Notes under the pieces: generated by a model | Seen by the model: only the letters and a program-made list of their open reading frames with translations | Database searches by the model: none | Told to the model about the DNA's origin: nothing | In this document: one piece after another, positions 46,225 to 55,118 of the stretch | Numbering within the stretch: position 1 is the first letter of the stretch | How the letters are laid out: each line of letters opens with the position of its first letter | Made by a program: the position numbers and the translations under genes | Source: Thiothrix sp. | Lineage (GTDB): Bacteria > Pseudomonadota > Gammaproteobacteria > Thiotrichales > Thiotrichaceae | Assembly: GCA_008015155.1 (NCBI GenBank) | Contig: SSFA01000024.1 | Coordinates: 1-64,000, forward strand | Reading direction: 5' to 3' | Length of the DNA: 64,000 nucleotides

Positions 46225-47082
46225 TTAAACTTTGTAACCAGCAGCTCTCAAGTCTTTGAGAATACTATATGCAGCTTCTTCAATATTATTGTTGTTGAAG
46301 CTTTTGTAGATCATACCATTTACATCACTTGGGAGACTGACATTTCCAGTGTGTAGGCAGCAGACTCTTGAGCGACCTAGCTTCCCAATAAAATAACCAA
46401 ATTCAAATATGACATTAGGTCGTGCACGATATTCTTTTTTACGCTCATCATCTGGCTTACTATCTTCTGCTTTAAGGTAAGCAATTTCATCAGGAGTCAA
46501 TAAGATAAATGCATAGCCTACCTCGCTATGCTTTTCAAATTTTTCAATGATTGTTAAACCTTCGTCAGCTTGCCGATGCAATACGATTGGTTCTAAGCCA
46601 TTTTCCCTTAGAAATATGTCTAAATTATTTTTAGCGCTTTCATTATGACCATGAACTACAAAAACTTTATTAGTTGCTTTATCGGTACTAGATTTGGTAT
46701 TAAGTGGCACGTTTAAATCGTTTTGTTTTTGCTGTATTAAAGCTATATCTAATTTCTCAACAATTAAATCTAGGCTATGTAATTTTTGATACATTTTGTT
46801 ATGAAGAGTCTTTATCTTTTGTGAGATTGACACTGATCTCAAAGATAGACTTGTTAATGCAAAATCGTCGTTTAACCAACCCTCATAATTTTTAAGATGT
46901 CGATCTGTAGTAAAAATTCCACTTAAAAGCTCTTTATTAAAAGCATCCCATCTGTAGAATTCATCTCTAACTGACTCGAACTCTATCTCATTGGAAATAC
47001 TAATTGAAACCAACTCATTACCACGGGTTATTCGCTTCAACAATTTTTCTTTCGCCTCACTGATGGGAATTAGTAGCTCCAC
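46225..47082 (-). CDS. CAP12/Pycsar-type TIR-domain protein, candidate antiphage effector
   Basis: A 285-residue protein. The C-terminal half (about 139-270) is a TIR domain of the PF10137 type: KVFVVHGHNESAK (139-151), EVGYAFILLTPDE (187-199) and RPNVIFEFGYFIGKLGR (221-237), with E227 as the likely NADase catalytic glutamate. The N-terminal 130 residues are helical without a recognised domain and may sense or multimerise. The gene is AT-rich and sits next to an HNH gene pair and a decayed antitoxin, so a defence role is inferred. No cyclase partner is adjacent. Confidence 0.8.
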   Translation of the reverse strand: MELLIPISEAKEKLLKRITRGNELVSISISNEIEFESVRDEFYRWDAFNKELLSGIFTTDRHLKNYEGWLNDDFALTSLSLRSVSISQKIKTLHNKMYQKLHSLDLIVEKLDIALIQQKQNDLNVPLNTKSSTDKATNKVFVVHGHNESAKNNLDIFLRENGLEPIVLHRQADEGLTIIEKFEKHSEVGYAFILLTPDEIAYLKAEDSKPDDERKKEYRARPNVIFEFGYFIGKLGRSRVCCLHTGNVSLPSDVNGMIYKSFNNNNIEEAAYSILKDLRAAGYKV

Positions 47083-47206
47083 TTTTTACCTCATTTCTGA
47101 TCTTTAGGGTTGCTTCTTAAGCAGTCAAATATTAAGGATTTATATCTTCATGTTTGGAAAGATTTTTTATTTTCTAAGCTTTGCAGCGTTATGTAAAGGA
47201 CTAGCT

Positions 47207-47632
47207 TTACTGAGACGGGTGTTGCCCCACCAAATACAAAACTGCTCGCAAATTCTGTAAAGCACTACGATTTAATTGCAAAGCCTCAACCGTTGCGCGA
47301 CCAGTCGGAGTTAAACCAATAATTAGTGTGTAGTGTTCATTCCATGAAAAATGCTCAGTCCAAATTTGCTGACGCGGATGAAACAAAGACACCATTTCAT
47401 TGTTAATTGGGTCGGGTGCTTGGGTTTTATTATATTTATGACCATTACAACCTGCACAAGACAACGCCAAATTATCTAAATGAGTCACACCACCTAAAGA
47501 ACGTGGATGTATATGCTCAACACTAAAGGCTTGAGGAGAAAATCGTACTTGGCTCAAACAGTATTCACAACAGCCTTTAGCACGCTCGCCAACTTGCTGA
47601 CGAAGCTGGTTGGTGACGCGTTGATCAGGCAT
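47207..47632 (-). CDS. HNH endonuclease
   Basis: A 141-residue HNH protein. Zinc-type cysteines are in CCEYC (C22, C25) and SCAGC (C59, C62); the catalytic core is SVEHIHPRSLGG and DNLALSCAGCNGHK, with H40 and N54. The ATG lies inside the end of the upstream 133-residue gene (8-base overlap), so the two are translated together. A role in defence or DNA repair cannot be told from sequence. Confidence 0.85.
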   Translation of the reverse strand: MPDQRVTNQLRQQVGERAKGCCEYCLSQVRFSPQAFSVEHIHPRSLGGVTHLDNLALSCAGCNGHKYNKTQAPDPINNEMVSLFHPRQQIWTEHFSWNEHYTLIIGLTPTGRATVEALQLNRSALQNLRAVLYLVGQHPSQ

Positions 47633-48026
47633 AATCAGGCGTTTTAATGCCTAAATCACGCATTAAATCTGGCACAGAAACTTGGCGCAATGCTGCTAAT
47701 TTAGTTAAAGCCTGCATACGTGAGACCGTAAACTGCTCAATTTGTTCGATGAGCTTCAGTAGCTCTTGATGCTCTACATCTGTTAAGGTTTCGTCTTTGC
47801 GCTTTTGCTCTAGATTCGAAAAACGCGCTTGATCCTGTGCAGACAAACCTTGATTAATTTGATGCAATAATTGAGCTTCTTGATTGGGAATACTGGGTAC
47901 TTTTAACTTTGCACGTAGCGCCAAAACCTTATCAACAAACTCCTCAAACTCGTCTGCGGGCAAGCTCGCCACACCTCGCAATAATTGCTCGGTAGAAACT
48001 TGTGACATGATTTGTATGGTAGTCAT
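47625..48026 (-). CDS. Helical partner protein of the HNH nuclease, function unknown
   Basis: A 133-residue, mostly helical protein. The start resembles a common cyanobacterial/gammaproteobacterial family: LPADEFEEFVDKVLALRA near residue 22, NQGLSAQDQARFSNLEQKRKDETLTDVEHQELLKL in the middle, and LRQVSVPDLMRDLGIK at the end. The family often precedes HNH or toxin-like genes. An ATG at 48008 is an alternative start. It overlaps the HNH gene by 8 bases, so it may be an immunity/antitoxin-like or targeting partner. Confidence 0.7.
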   Translation of the reverse strand: MTTIQIMSQVSTEQLLRGVASLPADEFEEFVDKVLALRAKLKVPSIPNQEAQLLHQINQGLSAQDQARFSNLEQKRKDETLTDVEHQELLKLIEQIEQFTVSRMQALTKLAALRQVSVPDLMRDLGIKTPDYA

Positions 48027-48226
48027 AGAGCTGACCTCGAAAGATTCATAGTTGCAAGCATAGCAGATTTACTTATTTGGATGCTTTAACTCGTCAAAGA
48101 GTGCAAGATTTCAAGCTGCTGTCAGCGGCCTCTAACAAACCCACATCTAAAACATGATTTATTCCTAAAGACATTACATCCTAAGAATAGCGAGGATCGA
48201 AGGGTTTTAGTAGCGGCTTGAAAACA

Positions 48227-48263
48227 CCCATTTAGCAAGCTCATGCGAGTCTACTAAAAGCAT
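48227..48263 (-). pseudogene. Stump of a PIN-type toxin (VapC/FitB-like)
   Basis: Thirteen bases after the pseudo-antitoxin, an ATG opens MLLVDSHELAKW and then stops after 18 codons. MLLVD is the usual PIN-domain start, but the rest of the toxin is absent down to position 48027. Interpreted as a decayed toxin; short, so uncertain. Confidence 0.4.
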
Positions 48264-48275
48264 AATTATTCTTTG

Positions 48276-48518
48276 CTAAATTTCTAGTATAGCACGCGGC
48301 ATTGAGCGAGCAGGTAGTGCCAAATCCCAGCCTTCACTCACCTCTAAAAATTTTTGCCGAGCACGCGAGCCAAAACCTTTATGTGGTATCTGCGGAAAAA
48401 GTACCCGTTGCAAAATACGCCACACTTATTCTTCCATTGACCAGCCTTTTTGAGCAGCACGCACCCGCAAAGCCAATTTAAGTGAATCGTCTATATTTCG
48501 AATAGTTAGCATACCCAT
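48276..48518 (-). pseudogene. FitA/VapB-type antitoxin with in-frame stop
   Basis: ATG at 48518 with an AGGAG site 7 bases upstream. The frame reads MGMLTIRNIDDSLKLALRVR then AAQKGWSMEE, the RHH part of FitA-like antitoxins, but codon 31 is TAA (48426-48428). After the stop the same frame continues for 49 codons (VWRILQRVL..., SRARQKFLEV, ending ILEI) to TAG at 48276, so a single substitution separates it from an intact 80-residue gene. The region 48027-48226 shows no gene. Confidence 0.75.
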
Positions 48519-48586
48519 GAGCCTACTCCTATGAATGCAAATAGCTGTAGGTTTTCTTTCAGCAAATTTAAATCTTAGTGAGACTC

Positions 48587-49042
48587 TTATTGATGGTCGA
48601 TTAAATTTGGCTGCCCAAACACCTGCTTAAAAGTAAAGGCCTCAGCACTTGGGCCTTGAGCTTGTAATAACTCCAAACGTTGTTGAGCTTCTTCAACACT
48701 GGGTTCATGTCCTGCTGGCACCCACCAAAGCACCATATAGGTCTGCATACGCGCAAACCATTCACGGCGGCGGCTCATAATCGGGGTATGTGCGCTACGA
48801 TACACAAACTGATGCAGTGCCTCGACACTTTCCCACACGGATAAATTCACAATCACATCATCGCCAAACGGACGCAAAGCGGTAGCATCGCCGGCTGGTG
48901 TCTGTAGCCGCCAAACAAAACCTTCTGATTGCTCGGCTAAGGCATTAATTCGATCTAAATTATCCACAAAGTCTTTCAGCTGTGGTGATTCGAGGGGTGC
49001 TAATAATTGGGCGATGTTGAGTTGGGCTAGGTGATAGTTCAT
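48587..49042 (-). CDS. DUF3291 domain protein
   Basis: A 151-residue protein of the DUF3291 family (dimeric alpha/beta-barrel, monooxygenase-like fold). Typical segments are HLAQLNIAQLLAPLESPQLKDFVDNLDRINALAEQS near the start, VIVNLSVWESVEALHQFVYRSAH and RRREWF. Function is not established. It lies upstream of the decayed antitoxin, with 68 bases between. Confidence 0.85.
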   Translation of the reverse strand: MNYHLAQLNIAQLLAPLESPQLKDFVDNLDRINALAEQSEGFVWRLQTPAGDATALRPFGDDVIVNLSVWESVEALHQFVYRSAHTPIMSRRREWFARMQTYMVLWWVPAGHEPSVEEAQQRLELLQAQGPSAEAFTFKQVFGQPNLIDHQ

Positions 49043-49101
49043 AAGTTTTCCAAGGCTTAGGGATAAGTTTCTAAAAGTTAAGTACGACTGTTCCTAAGGT
49101 T

Positions 49102-49902
49102 TTAGCCCCAAAACACTCTTAAGCTATTGCTATAAACCTGCGGCAATAAAGTCTCTACTTCTAAGCCTTTTACTCTAGCTACTTGTTCAGCAATAAACGG
49201 CAAATACTTTGGCTCATTCTTCACGCCACGATAAGGCATCGGGGTTAAGTAGGGCGCATCGGTTTCAAATAAGATTTGTTCGACAGGCGTAAGGCCAATA
49301 ATCTCGCGCACATTCTCCGCTTGTTTAAAAGTGCTGATACCATTAAAGCCTAAGCAAAAGCCTTCACCTAAACAGTATTCGGCTAAAGCCTGACCTGAGG
49401 TGAAACTATGGATCACACCGCGCTGTTTCATGTGCCCAACGAAATTTTGCAAAATGGCTTGGGTGTCTTCATCAGCTTCGCGGGTGTGAATGACAACAGG
49501 CCTATCTAAATCAATAGCAATTTGCAGTTGGCTTTCAAACACTTGGCGCTGTATAGCACGATCCGAGTGTTCGTAGTAATAATCTAAGCCAATTTCACCA
49601 ATCGCAAGCATTTTAGGCTGCTGGGCATTGGCACGAATTTGCGCTTCGACACTGGGCGAATAGTCTTTTGCATCATGGGGATGGATGCCTTGCGTACCCC
49701 ATACCTGTTCATGGTTTTGCGCCAATTGTATCACCGCTTCAAGATTATCGGGCGACACGCCAATCGTGATAATTCGCTCGATATTCACTGCTTTAGCGGA
49801 GTCCAAAGCAGACAGCAAAGCGCCACCTTCGAGATAATCTAAATGACAATGCGTTTCGATGATTGGATTATAAAACACAGGGATTTCAGGTTTTTTCGAC
49901 AT
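49102..49902 (-). CDS. tatD: TatD-family metal-dependent deoxyribonuclease
   Basis: A 266-residue TIM-barrel hydrolase. The metal-binding HxH is in IETHCHLDYLEGG near the N-terminus; later motifs are AIGEIGLDYYYEHS, PVVIHTREAD, GVIHSFTSG and LFETDAPYLTP. I start at ATG 49902 (MSKKPEIPVFYNP); the open frame upstream overlaps the promoter region of lysE and is not family-like. Family members are 3'-5' exonucleases or aminoacyl-tRNA-related hydrolases. Confidence 0.9.
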   Translation of the reverse strand: MSKKPEIPVFYNPIIETHCHLDYLEGGALLSALDSAKAVNIERIITIGVSPDNLEAVIQLAQNHEQVWGTQGIHPHDAKDYSPSVEAQIRANAQQPKMLAIGEIGLDYYYEHSDRAIQRQVFESQLQIAIDLDRPVVIHTREADEDTQAILQNFVGHMKQRGVIHSFTSGQALAEYCLGEGFCLGFNGISTFKQAENVREIIGLTPVEQILFETDAPYLTPMPYRGVKNEPKYLPFIAEQVARVKGLEVETLLPQVYSNSLRVFWG

Positions 49903-50072
49903 GCTAATTGGTTCGTTCACATAAAAATATGCGGTGTATTGTAAAGCTTCGACTGCAGAGGGCAAAGCAGGGTCTAGGTAAGGTAGGGTTAATTTATTCC
50001 ATACAACTAGGTATGCTGAGCCATTTTCTGAATCTAGCCTAGTTAGCGTTTGTTGTAGTAAAGGATATAGTG

Positions 50073-50678
50073 ATGGTAACAGCCTTCTTGAAAGGTTTTG
50101 GGATGGGAGCGGGTTTGATTGTGGCGATTGGTGCACAGAATGCTTTTGTATTAAGCAGTGCCTTACGTAATCAGCATGTATTGGTGGTCGCTGCCTTGTG
50201 TATCTTGATTGATGCAGTACTCATTGTCGCTGGTGTCTGGGGCCTGGGGGCTTTGATTCAAGAATTTCCAGCCTTATTGCAAGTAGCGACTTGGGGTGGT
50301 GCTTTATTTTTATTCATTTATGGTCTATTGGCGTTCAAGCGTGCTTTGCATCCAGCGCAATTGAATGCTAATAGTACGACTGCACCCACGCTCCAAGCCG
50401 CTGTACTCACCACCTTAGCCTTGAGCTTATTGAATCCGCATGTGTATTTAGACACCGTTATTTTACTGGGAAGTATTGGTGGGCAGCTGCCCAAGCCTCA
50501 GCCTACTTGGTTTGCTATCGGTGCGGTCTTAGCTTCATTGACTTGGTTCAGTGTATTAGCTTGGGGAGGGCGGCGTTTAGCCCCTTGGTTTGCTAATCCC
50601 AATAGTTGGCGTATTTTGGATCTAATAGTAGGGCTGACGATGTGGTCGATTGCCGCCAGTTTGTTGGTCAATGCTTGA
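50073..50678 (+). CDS. LysE/ArgO-family amino acid exporter
   Basis: A 201-residue inner membrane exporter with about six helices. Family features are GFGMGAGLIVAIGAQNAFVL at the start, and ALSLLNPHVYLDTVILLGSIGGQ in the middle. The ATG at 50073 has AAGGA 7 bases upstream. Close relatives export arginine or lysine. The 269 bases after it hold no gene that I can support. Confidence 0.9.
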   Translation: MVTAFLKGFGMGAGLIVAIGAQNAFVLSSALRNQHVLVVAALCILIDAVLIVAGVWGLGALIQEFPALLQVATWGGALFLFIYGLLAFKRALHPAQLNANSTTAPTLQAAVLTTLALSLLNPHVYLDTVILLGSIGGQLPKPQPTWFAIGAVLASLTWFSVLAWGGRRLAPWFANPNSWRILDLIVGLTMWSIAASLLVNA

Positions 50679-50947
50679 TTTTCACTTCGCCTCCGTGACG
50701 AACTCGCTTGAAGAAACTCACTATCAATTAATGAGTCATTTTATCCCCTTGGGCGGAGAGGGAGTGATGTGAGCTGAGGCCAGCTGAAACCATATAAGTC
50801 ATACCTTGCGTCAAGGCGTAGCGGGAATCAATCACTTGAAAGGGAATTGCAGTCGTTGGTGGTATTTTGTTTTTGGAAGTTTAGGACGTAGAGCTGGTTT
50901 AGCTTTAAACTAACGCAAATTCAAAACCACACTGTTCAGGTTAGCTT

Positions 50948-51619
50948 GTGTATTTAACAACTTTAGAATGGCTCTCATTGCTATGGTTTTTAAGCTGTTG
51001 GATTGGCTATGGGCGTTATTCTGGCTTGAAATCAACCCATGGGCAGCGTTTGCAAGACGCGTTGCAAATCTATATTAGTCGCTGGATTGCTCAAGTGGGC
51101 AAGCGCGATAATCGGATTGTTGATACCTCTATCGTTGCAAATATTGAGCGTAATGCAACTTTCATGGCTTCCAGCAGTTTGCTCATTATTGCTGGTTTAG
51201 TCACGGCAATCGGCTCGACTGAAAAATCCTTGTCTTTATTTACTCAACTCCCCTTTGTCCGCTTTGATCCACAGACTTGGGAGATTGGTTTGATTTGTCT
51301 GACGCTCGCCTTTGCTTATGCTTTTTTTACCTTCACTTGGTGTATTCGCCAGTGGAGCTTTGCCTCTATTTTGATTGGTAGTGTACCGAATGCCAATCAA
51401 CCGCAAGATGAGCGCTTAGAACAGTCTCTAGGGCAGTTGATTAGCTTGGCGGTTTATCATTTTAATATGGGCTTACGAGCCTATTACTTTAGCGTGGCTT
51501 TGCTGACTTGGTTTATTCACCCTTTGGTCTTTATGTTGGCCACGACTTGGATTGTGCTGGTGCTGTATCGGCGCGAATTTCATTCAAGAACTCTGAAAGC
51601 TTTGGCAGCAGGTTTGTGA
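50948..51619 (+). CDS. DUF599 family membrane protein
   Basis: A 223-residue protein with about four hydrophobic helices. DUF599-type elements are ERNATFMASSSLLIIAGLVTAIGS, QWSFASILIGSVPN and YHFNMGLRAYYFSVALLTWFIHP. The start codon is GTG at 50948. Function unknown. The next gene is aspA, 101 bases downstream or more, with separate promoter likely. Confidence 0.8.
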   Translation: MYLTTLEWLSLLWFLSCWIGYGRYSGLKSTHGQRLQDALQIYISRWIAQVGKRDNRIVDTSIVANIERNATFMASSSLLIIAGLVTAIGSTEKSLSLFTQLPFVRFDPQTWEIGLICLTLAFAYAFFTFTWCIRQWSFASILIGSVPNANQPQDERLEQSLGQLISLAVYHFNMGLRAYYFSVALLTWFIHPLVFMLATTWIVLVLYRREFHSRTLKALAAGL

Positions 51620-51732
51620 GTTAGAGATTAAATTGGATTAATAACTGCGGAAAAGTGCAGGCACCTACTTAAATTTCTTAGCTATTCAGCCATAATGCGC
51701 AGCTCTTATAAACTAAAAACTTGAGCAAGCCT

Positions 51733-53133
51733 ATGAGCACCACCCGCATAGAACACGATTTACTCGGCGATAAAGCCGTGCCTGCCGACGCCTATTATGG
51801 CGTTCATACCCTCCGAGCTGTCGAAAACTTCCCCATCACAAGTGTTCCCATTTCAATTTATCCTGAGCTGATCTTAGCCCTTGCGCATATCAAACATGCA
51901 GCCGCCTTGACCAATCATGAGTTGGGTTTATTGGATGAAACGAAGACACACGCGATTGCTAAGGCCTGTGAGGAGATCTATGCAGGCCGTTGCCATGATC
52001 AATTTGTGGTTGATGTGATTCAAGGGGGAGCAGGCACCTCAACCAATATGAATGCGAATGAAGTCATCGCCAATTTAGCGCTAGAAGTCTTAGGGCAACC
52101 CAAGGGGGCTTATAATGTTCTGCATCCCAATCAGCATGTGAATATGAGCCAGTCCACCAATGATGTTTACCCAAGCGCCTTAAAAGTTGCTGGCTATTTT
52201 GGGGTATTAAAATTATTGGACGCGATGGCTGTGTTGCGCCAATCGTTTGAGAATAAAGCAGAAGAATTCAAAGATGTGCTAAAGATGGGGCGTACTCAAT
52301 TGCAAGATGCCGTACCGATGACGTTAGGTCAGGAATTTAGCACCTATGCAGTGATGATCAGTGAAGACGAACAACGCTTGAGTGAGGCTTTAAGTTTAAT
52401 TACTGAGATCAATTTGGGTGCGACTGCGATTGGTACTGGCATCAATACGCCACCTGCTTATGCAGCTTTAGTGTGTAAACATTTGCGTGAATTAACGGGA
52501 ATTCCTTTAGCAACTGCACCCAACCTGATCGAAGCCACTCAGGATTGTGGTAGTTTCGTGCAATTATCAGGGGTCTTAAAGCGGATTGCGGTGAAGCTCT
52601 CGAAAGTTTGTAATGATTTACGCTTACTCTCCAGTGGCCCGCGTGCAGGTTTTGGGGAGATTAATTTGCCACCCATGCAGGCAGGCTCTTCTATTATGCC
52701 GGGCAAAGTGAATCCGGTGATTCCGGAAGTCGTCAATCAAGTGGCCTTTGAAGTGATTGGCAATGATGTCACCGTGACCTTTGCCGCCGAAGCAGGGCAG
52801 TTACAGCTGAATGCTTTTGAACCTATTATCGCGCATAGCCTGTATAAAAGTGTGAATCATTTGCACAATGCTTGTTTGACCTTAGCTCATAAATGTGTAG
52901 ATGGGATTACGGCTAATCGTGAGCACCTACGTCGCACGGTGGAAAACTCTATTGGCATTGTCACCGCTTTGAATCCTTATATTGGCTACACCAATGCAAC
53001 CGAGATTGCTCAAGAAGCTTTAGTCACTGGTGGCAGTGTCTACGACTTAGTGCTGCAAAAAGGCTTGTTATCGAAAGAAAAACTAGACGATATTCTGCTT
53101 CCTGAAGTATTGACCCAGCCGCGTTTAGTTTAG
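51733..53133 (+). CDS. aspA: Aspartate ammonia-lyase (aspartase)
   Basis: Fumarase/aspartase superfamily enzyme that deaminates L-aspartate to fumarate. The 466-residue product has MSQSTNDVYPSA, KMGRTQLQDAVPMTLGQEF and the signature GSSIMPGKVNPV, with the catalytic serine loop. ATG 51733 begins STTRIEHDLLGDKAVPADAYYGVHT, typical of AspA, and a TTG four codons earlier is an alternative start. Confidence 0.95.
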   Translation: MSTTRIEHDLLGDKAVPADAYYGVHTLRAVENFPITSVPISIYPELILALAHIKHAAALTNHELGLLDETKTHAIAKACEEIYAGRCHDQFVVDVIQGGAGTSTNMNANEVIANLALEVLGQPKGAYNVLHPNQHVNMSQSTNDVYPSALKVAGYFGVLKLLDAMAVLRQSFENKAEEFKDVLKMGRTQLQDAVPMTLGQEFSTYAVMISEDEQRLSEALSLITEINLGATAIGTGINTPPAYAALVCKHLRELTGIPLATAPNLIEATQDCGSFVQLSGVLKRIAVKLSKVCNDLRLLSSGPRAGFGEINLPPMQAGSSIMPGKVNPVIPEVVNQVAFEVIGNDVTVTFAAEAGQLQLNAFEPIIAHSLYKSVNHLHNACLTLAHKCVDGITANREHLRRTVENSIGIVTALNPYIGYTNATEIAQEALVTGGSVYDLVLQKGLLSKEKLDDILLPEVLTQPRLV

Positions 53134-53157
53134 GCATTGATAATTAGTTAGTGTTTA

Positions 53158-53181
53158 GACAACTCTTATCATAGAGTTGTC
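53158..53181 (+). terminator. Hairpin after aspA, candidate terminator
   Basis: Perfect 9-bp stem GACAACTCT / AGAGTTGTC with a 6-base loop, 24 bases after the aspA stop. The T tract is weak, so it may be a processing or Rho-assisted element. Confidence 0.55.
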
Positions 53182-53675
53182 TATTCATGACTATATGAAA
53201 TCCTACAGGGCTTAGTCTGCTAGGTAAATTGCAAGGCTTTGAAATTCTTATTAATTCACTGTTAATTTGTAGCTTACATGCGTTAAGTCAGCATCCTATT
53301 TTAGATATCAAGTTACATAATTCCTTATGTGCTGTTAAGTTCTGAAATTGGCAAGCAGGCGTCGTCATCACTTGCACAATTGCTCGCTAGTTTATTTTTT
53401 ATTTATGCAAAAAATCTAATTAAACTTTCTAAAATCTCATGGGTCTTAGACTGATAATAAATCAGTTGAGTAGGGTGTAGATGCTCTTAATAGATTGAAA
53501 AACGATGATTTAATGCTGACTGGCACTAAAAAACTAAATTTGCTAGCATCTGAATCAGTTTAATGTTTAATTGTTACGACATTGTTGCGAATATGATCTT
53601 TTAAATCATTTCCCACCCAAAGCTTTAACAAATAATTACAAATTTTTTAATAGGACTACTCTAAAAGGAATTGCT
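53182..53675. other. AT-rich intergenic region upstream of the efflux operon
   Basis: About 490 bases with no supported gene. An open frame that runs into the outer-membrane gene from 53571 lacks coding character. The AT-rich stretch should hold the efflux operon promoter, but I could not fix a convincing -35/-10 pair. Confidence 0.6.
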
Positions 53676-55064
53676 TTGTATTTATCAAGCACCATTTTTA
53701 AAAAAAATAGTAGATTTTTAGTCAATTTTGCTTTATTGGTTATATTATATGGATGTAACTCTAATCTATCTAAACCACCAGAGCTGCTAAATCAAGAAGA
53801 AATTATTCAATCTTTAAATAAAAATTTTCAAGCAAATAAGCAAATAAAAGTTCCAAATTGGTGGGTAAGCTTCAATGATTTATTACTGAATGAATTAGTG
53901 AACTCCACTTTAAAAAACAATCCAGATTTATCGATTGCACAATCTAATTTAAGATTAGCTAAATCCCAAGAAGAATTAGCTGCACGTAGCTTTTATCCTA
54001 CCTTAAATGCAGATAGCTCAGTTTCCAAACCCTTTGCTAAGCAAAGTGCTTATAGCTTTGGTTTAAGTATGGCTTGGGAAACCGATTTGCTTGGCAATAA
54101 ACGTCTTAATCAAACGATTCAAGGCATGGAGGTTGCTACTAGTGGCGAGCAATTAGCCGATACCCAACTCGCCCTAACAGCGGAAACAGCCCGCGCTTAT
54201 GTGAGTTATCGCCAAGCTCGGCTGAATCTGTCCAATACTTTAGGTAATATTAAAGACCTGAATGAAACTTTACAGCTCACTCAAGCCAAACAGAAAGTGG
54301 GTTTAGGCAATGGGTTAGATACCGCACAAGCTCAACTTAGCCTGACTCAAGCACAAGGGCGAATTCCAAGCCTTGAAGCGAATTTACAAACGCAAATTAA
54401 TTTACTTGCCCGCCTGACAGGGATAACCGCAGATGCTTTGGCAGTACGTTTAAAACCACAACAGGCTCTCCCTCGATTAAATCAAGCTTTGCCTACCGCT
54501 ATTCCGGCTAGTGCTTTAAATCAACGCCCCGATATTCGTATGGCGAGCGCGCGCGTCAAAATCGAGTCTTTAAAAATTAGCAGTGTGCAACGTTCAAAAT
54601 ATCCGGAGCTTTCATTATCTGGCTCGTTAAGTTGGGGAGCGCAGAATTTAGAGAAATTATTTGATCCCGTCAGTTTAGCTAAAAGCTGGAGCATAGCTTT
54701 AGGTAAAGCCTTGTTGGATGGTGGGCGGAATGAGCAACAAGTCTTCGCTCAACAAGAAGCTTATGCCCAAGCGGTACAAAACTATCGTAAAACTTTAAGT
54801 ACCGCGCTAGAAGAATTAGCCAATGTTGTGGTGAGCCTACAAACCATCAATCGTCAGCAAGCCACTACACGTCAGGCTTTAAACCAAGCCAAAGAGGCTT
54901 ATCACTTAAGTCGAAGTAGTTATAAAGTGGGTGCTACTGATTTTATGAGCGTGTTACAAGCCCAACAAACTATCGATAGTCTAGAAAATGAATTAACCAA
55001 TTTGCAAGGTGAGCAAACCCAAGCCACGATTAGCTTATACAAAGCCATAGGAGGAGTTTGGTAG
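53676..55064 (+). CDS. TolC/NodT-type outer membrane efflux lipoprotein
   Basis: Outer membrane channel protein of about 462 residues. TTG 53676 follows an AAAGGA site by 6 bases and gives a lipoprotein signal peptide (SRFLVNFALLVILYGC) with the lipobox cysteine near residue 27. The mature part has the two TolC-type outer membrane efflux repeats, with long helices such as NPDLSIAQSNLRLAKSQEELAA, and ALNQRPDIRMA. It is first in the operon with a MacA-like adaptor and a split MacB transporter. Confidence 0.88.
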   Translation: MYLSSTIFKKNSRFLVNFALLVILYGCNSNLSKPPELLNQEEIIQSLNKNFQANKQIKVPNWWVSFNDLLLNELVNSTLKNNPDLSIAQSNLRLAKSQEELAARSFYPTLNADSSVSKPFAKQSAYSFGLSMAWETDLLGNKRLNQTIQGMEVATSGEQLADTQLALTAETARAYVSYRQARLNLSNTLGNIKDLNETLQLTQAKQKVGLGNGLDTAQAQLSLTQAQGRIPSLEANLQTQINLLARLTGITADALAVRLKPQQALPRLNQALPTAIPASALNQRPDIRMASARVKIESLKISSVQRSKYPELSLSGSLSWGAQNLEKLFDPVSLAKSWSIALGKALLDGGRNEQQVFAQQEAYAQAVQNYRKTLSTALEELANVVVSLQTINRQQATTRQALNQAKEAYHLSRSSYKVGATDFMSVLQAQQTIDSLENELTNLQGEQTQATISLYKAIGGVW

Positions 55065-55118
55065 TTAATCAATAACTTTTTAACTCTAAAAAAACTACGC
55101 AATTTAAAGGATTAATCA

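Noticed and set aside
49903..50136. TatD N-terminal extension
   Set aside because: It overlaps the divergent lysE promoter and start and does not resemble TatD; ATG 49902 gives the normal length.
50679..50947. Possible small gene or RNA between lysE and the DUF599 gene
   Set aside because: No start/SD combination, hairpin or conserved reading frame that I could support.
53571..53675. Longer start for the outer membrane lipoprotein gene
   Set aside because: The added residues would hide the lipoprotein signal peptide, while TTG 53676 has a well-spaced AAAGGA site.
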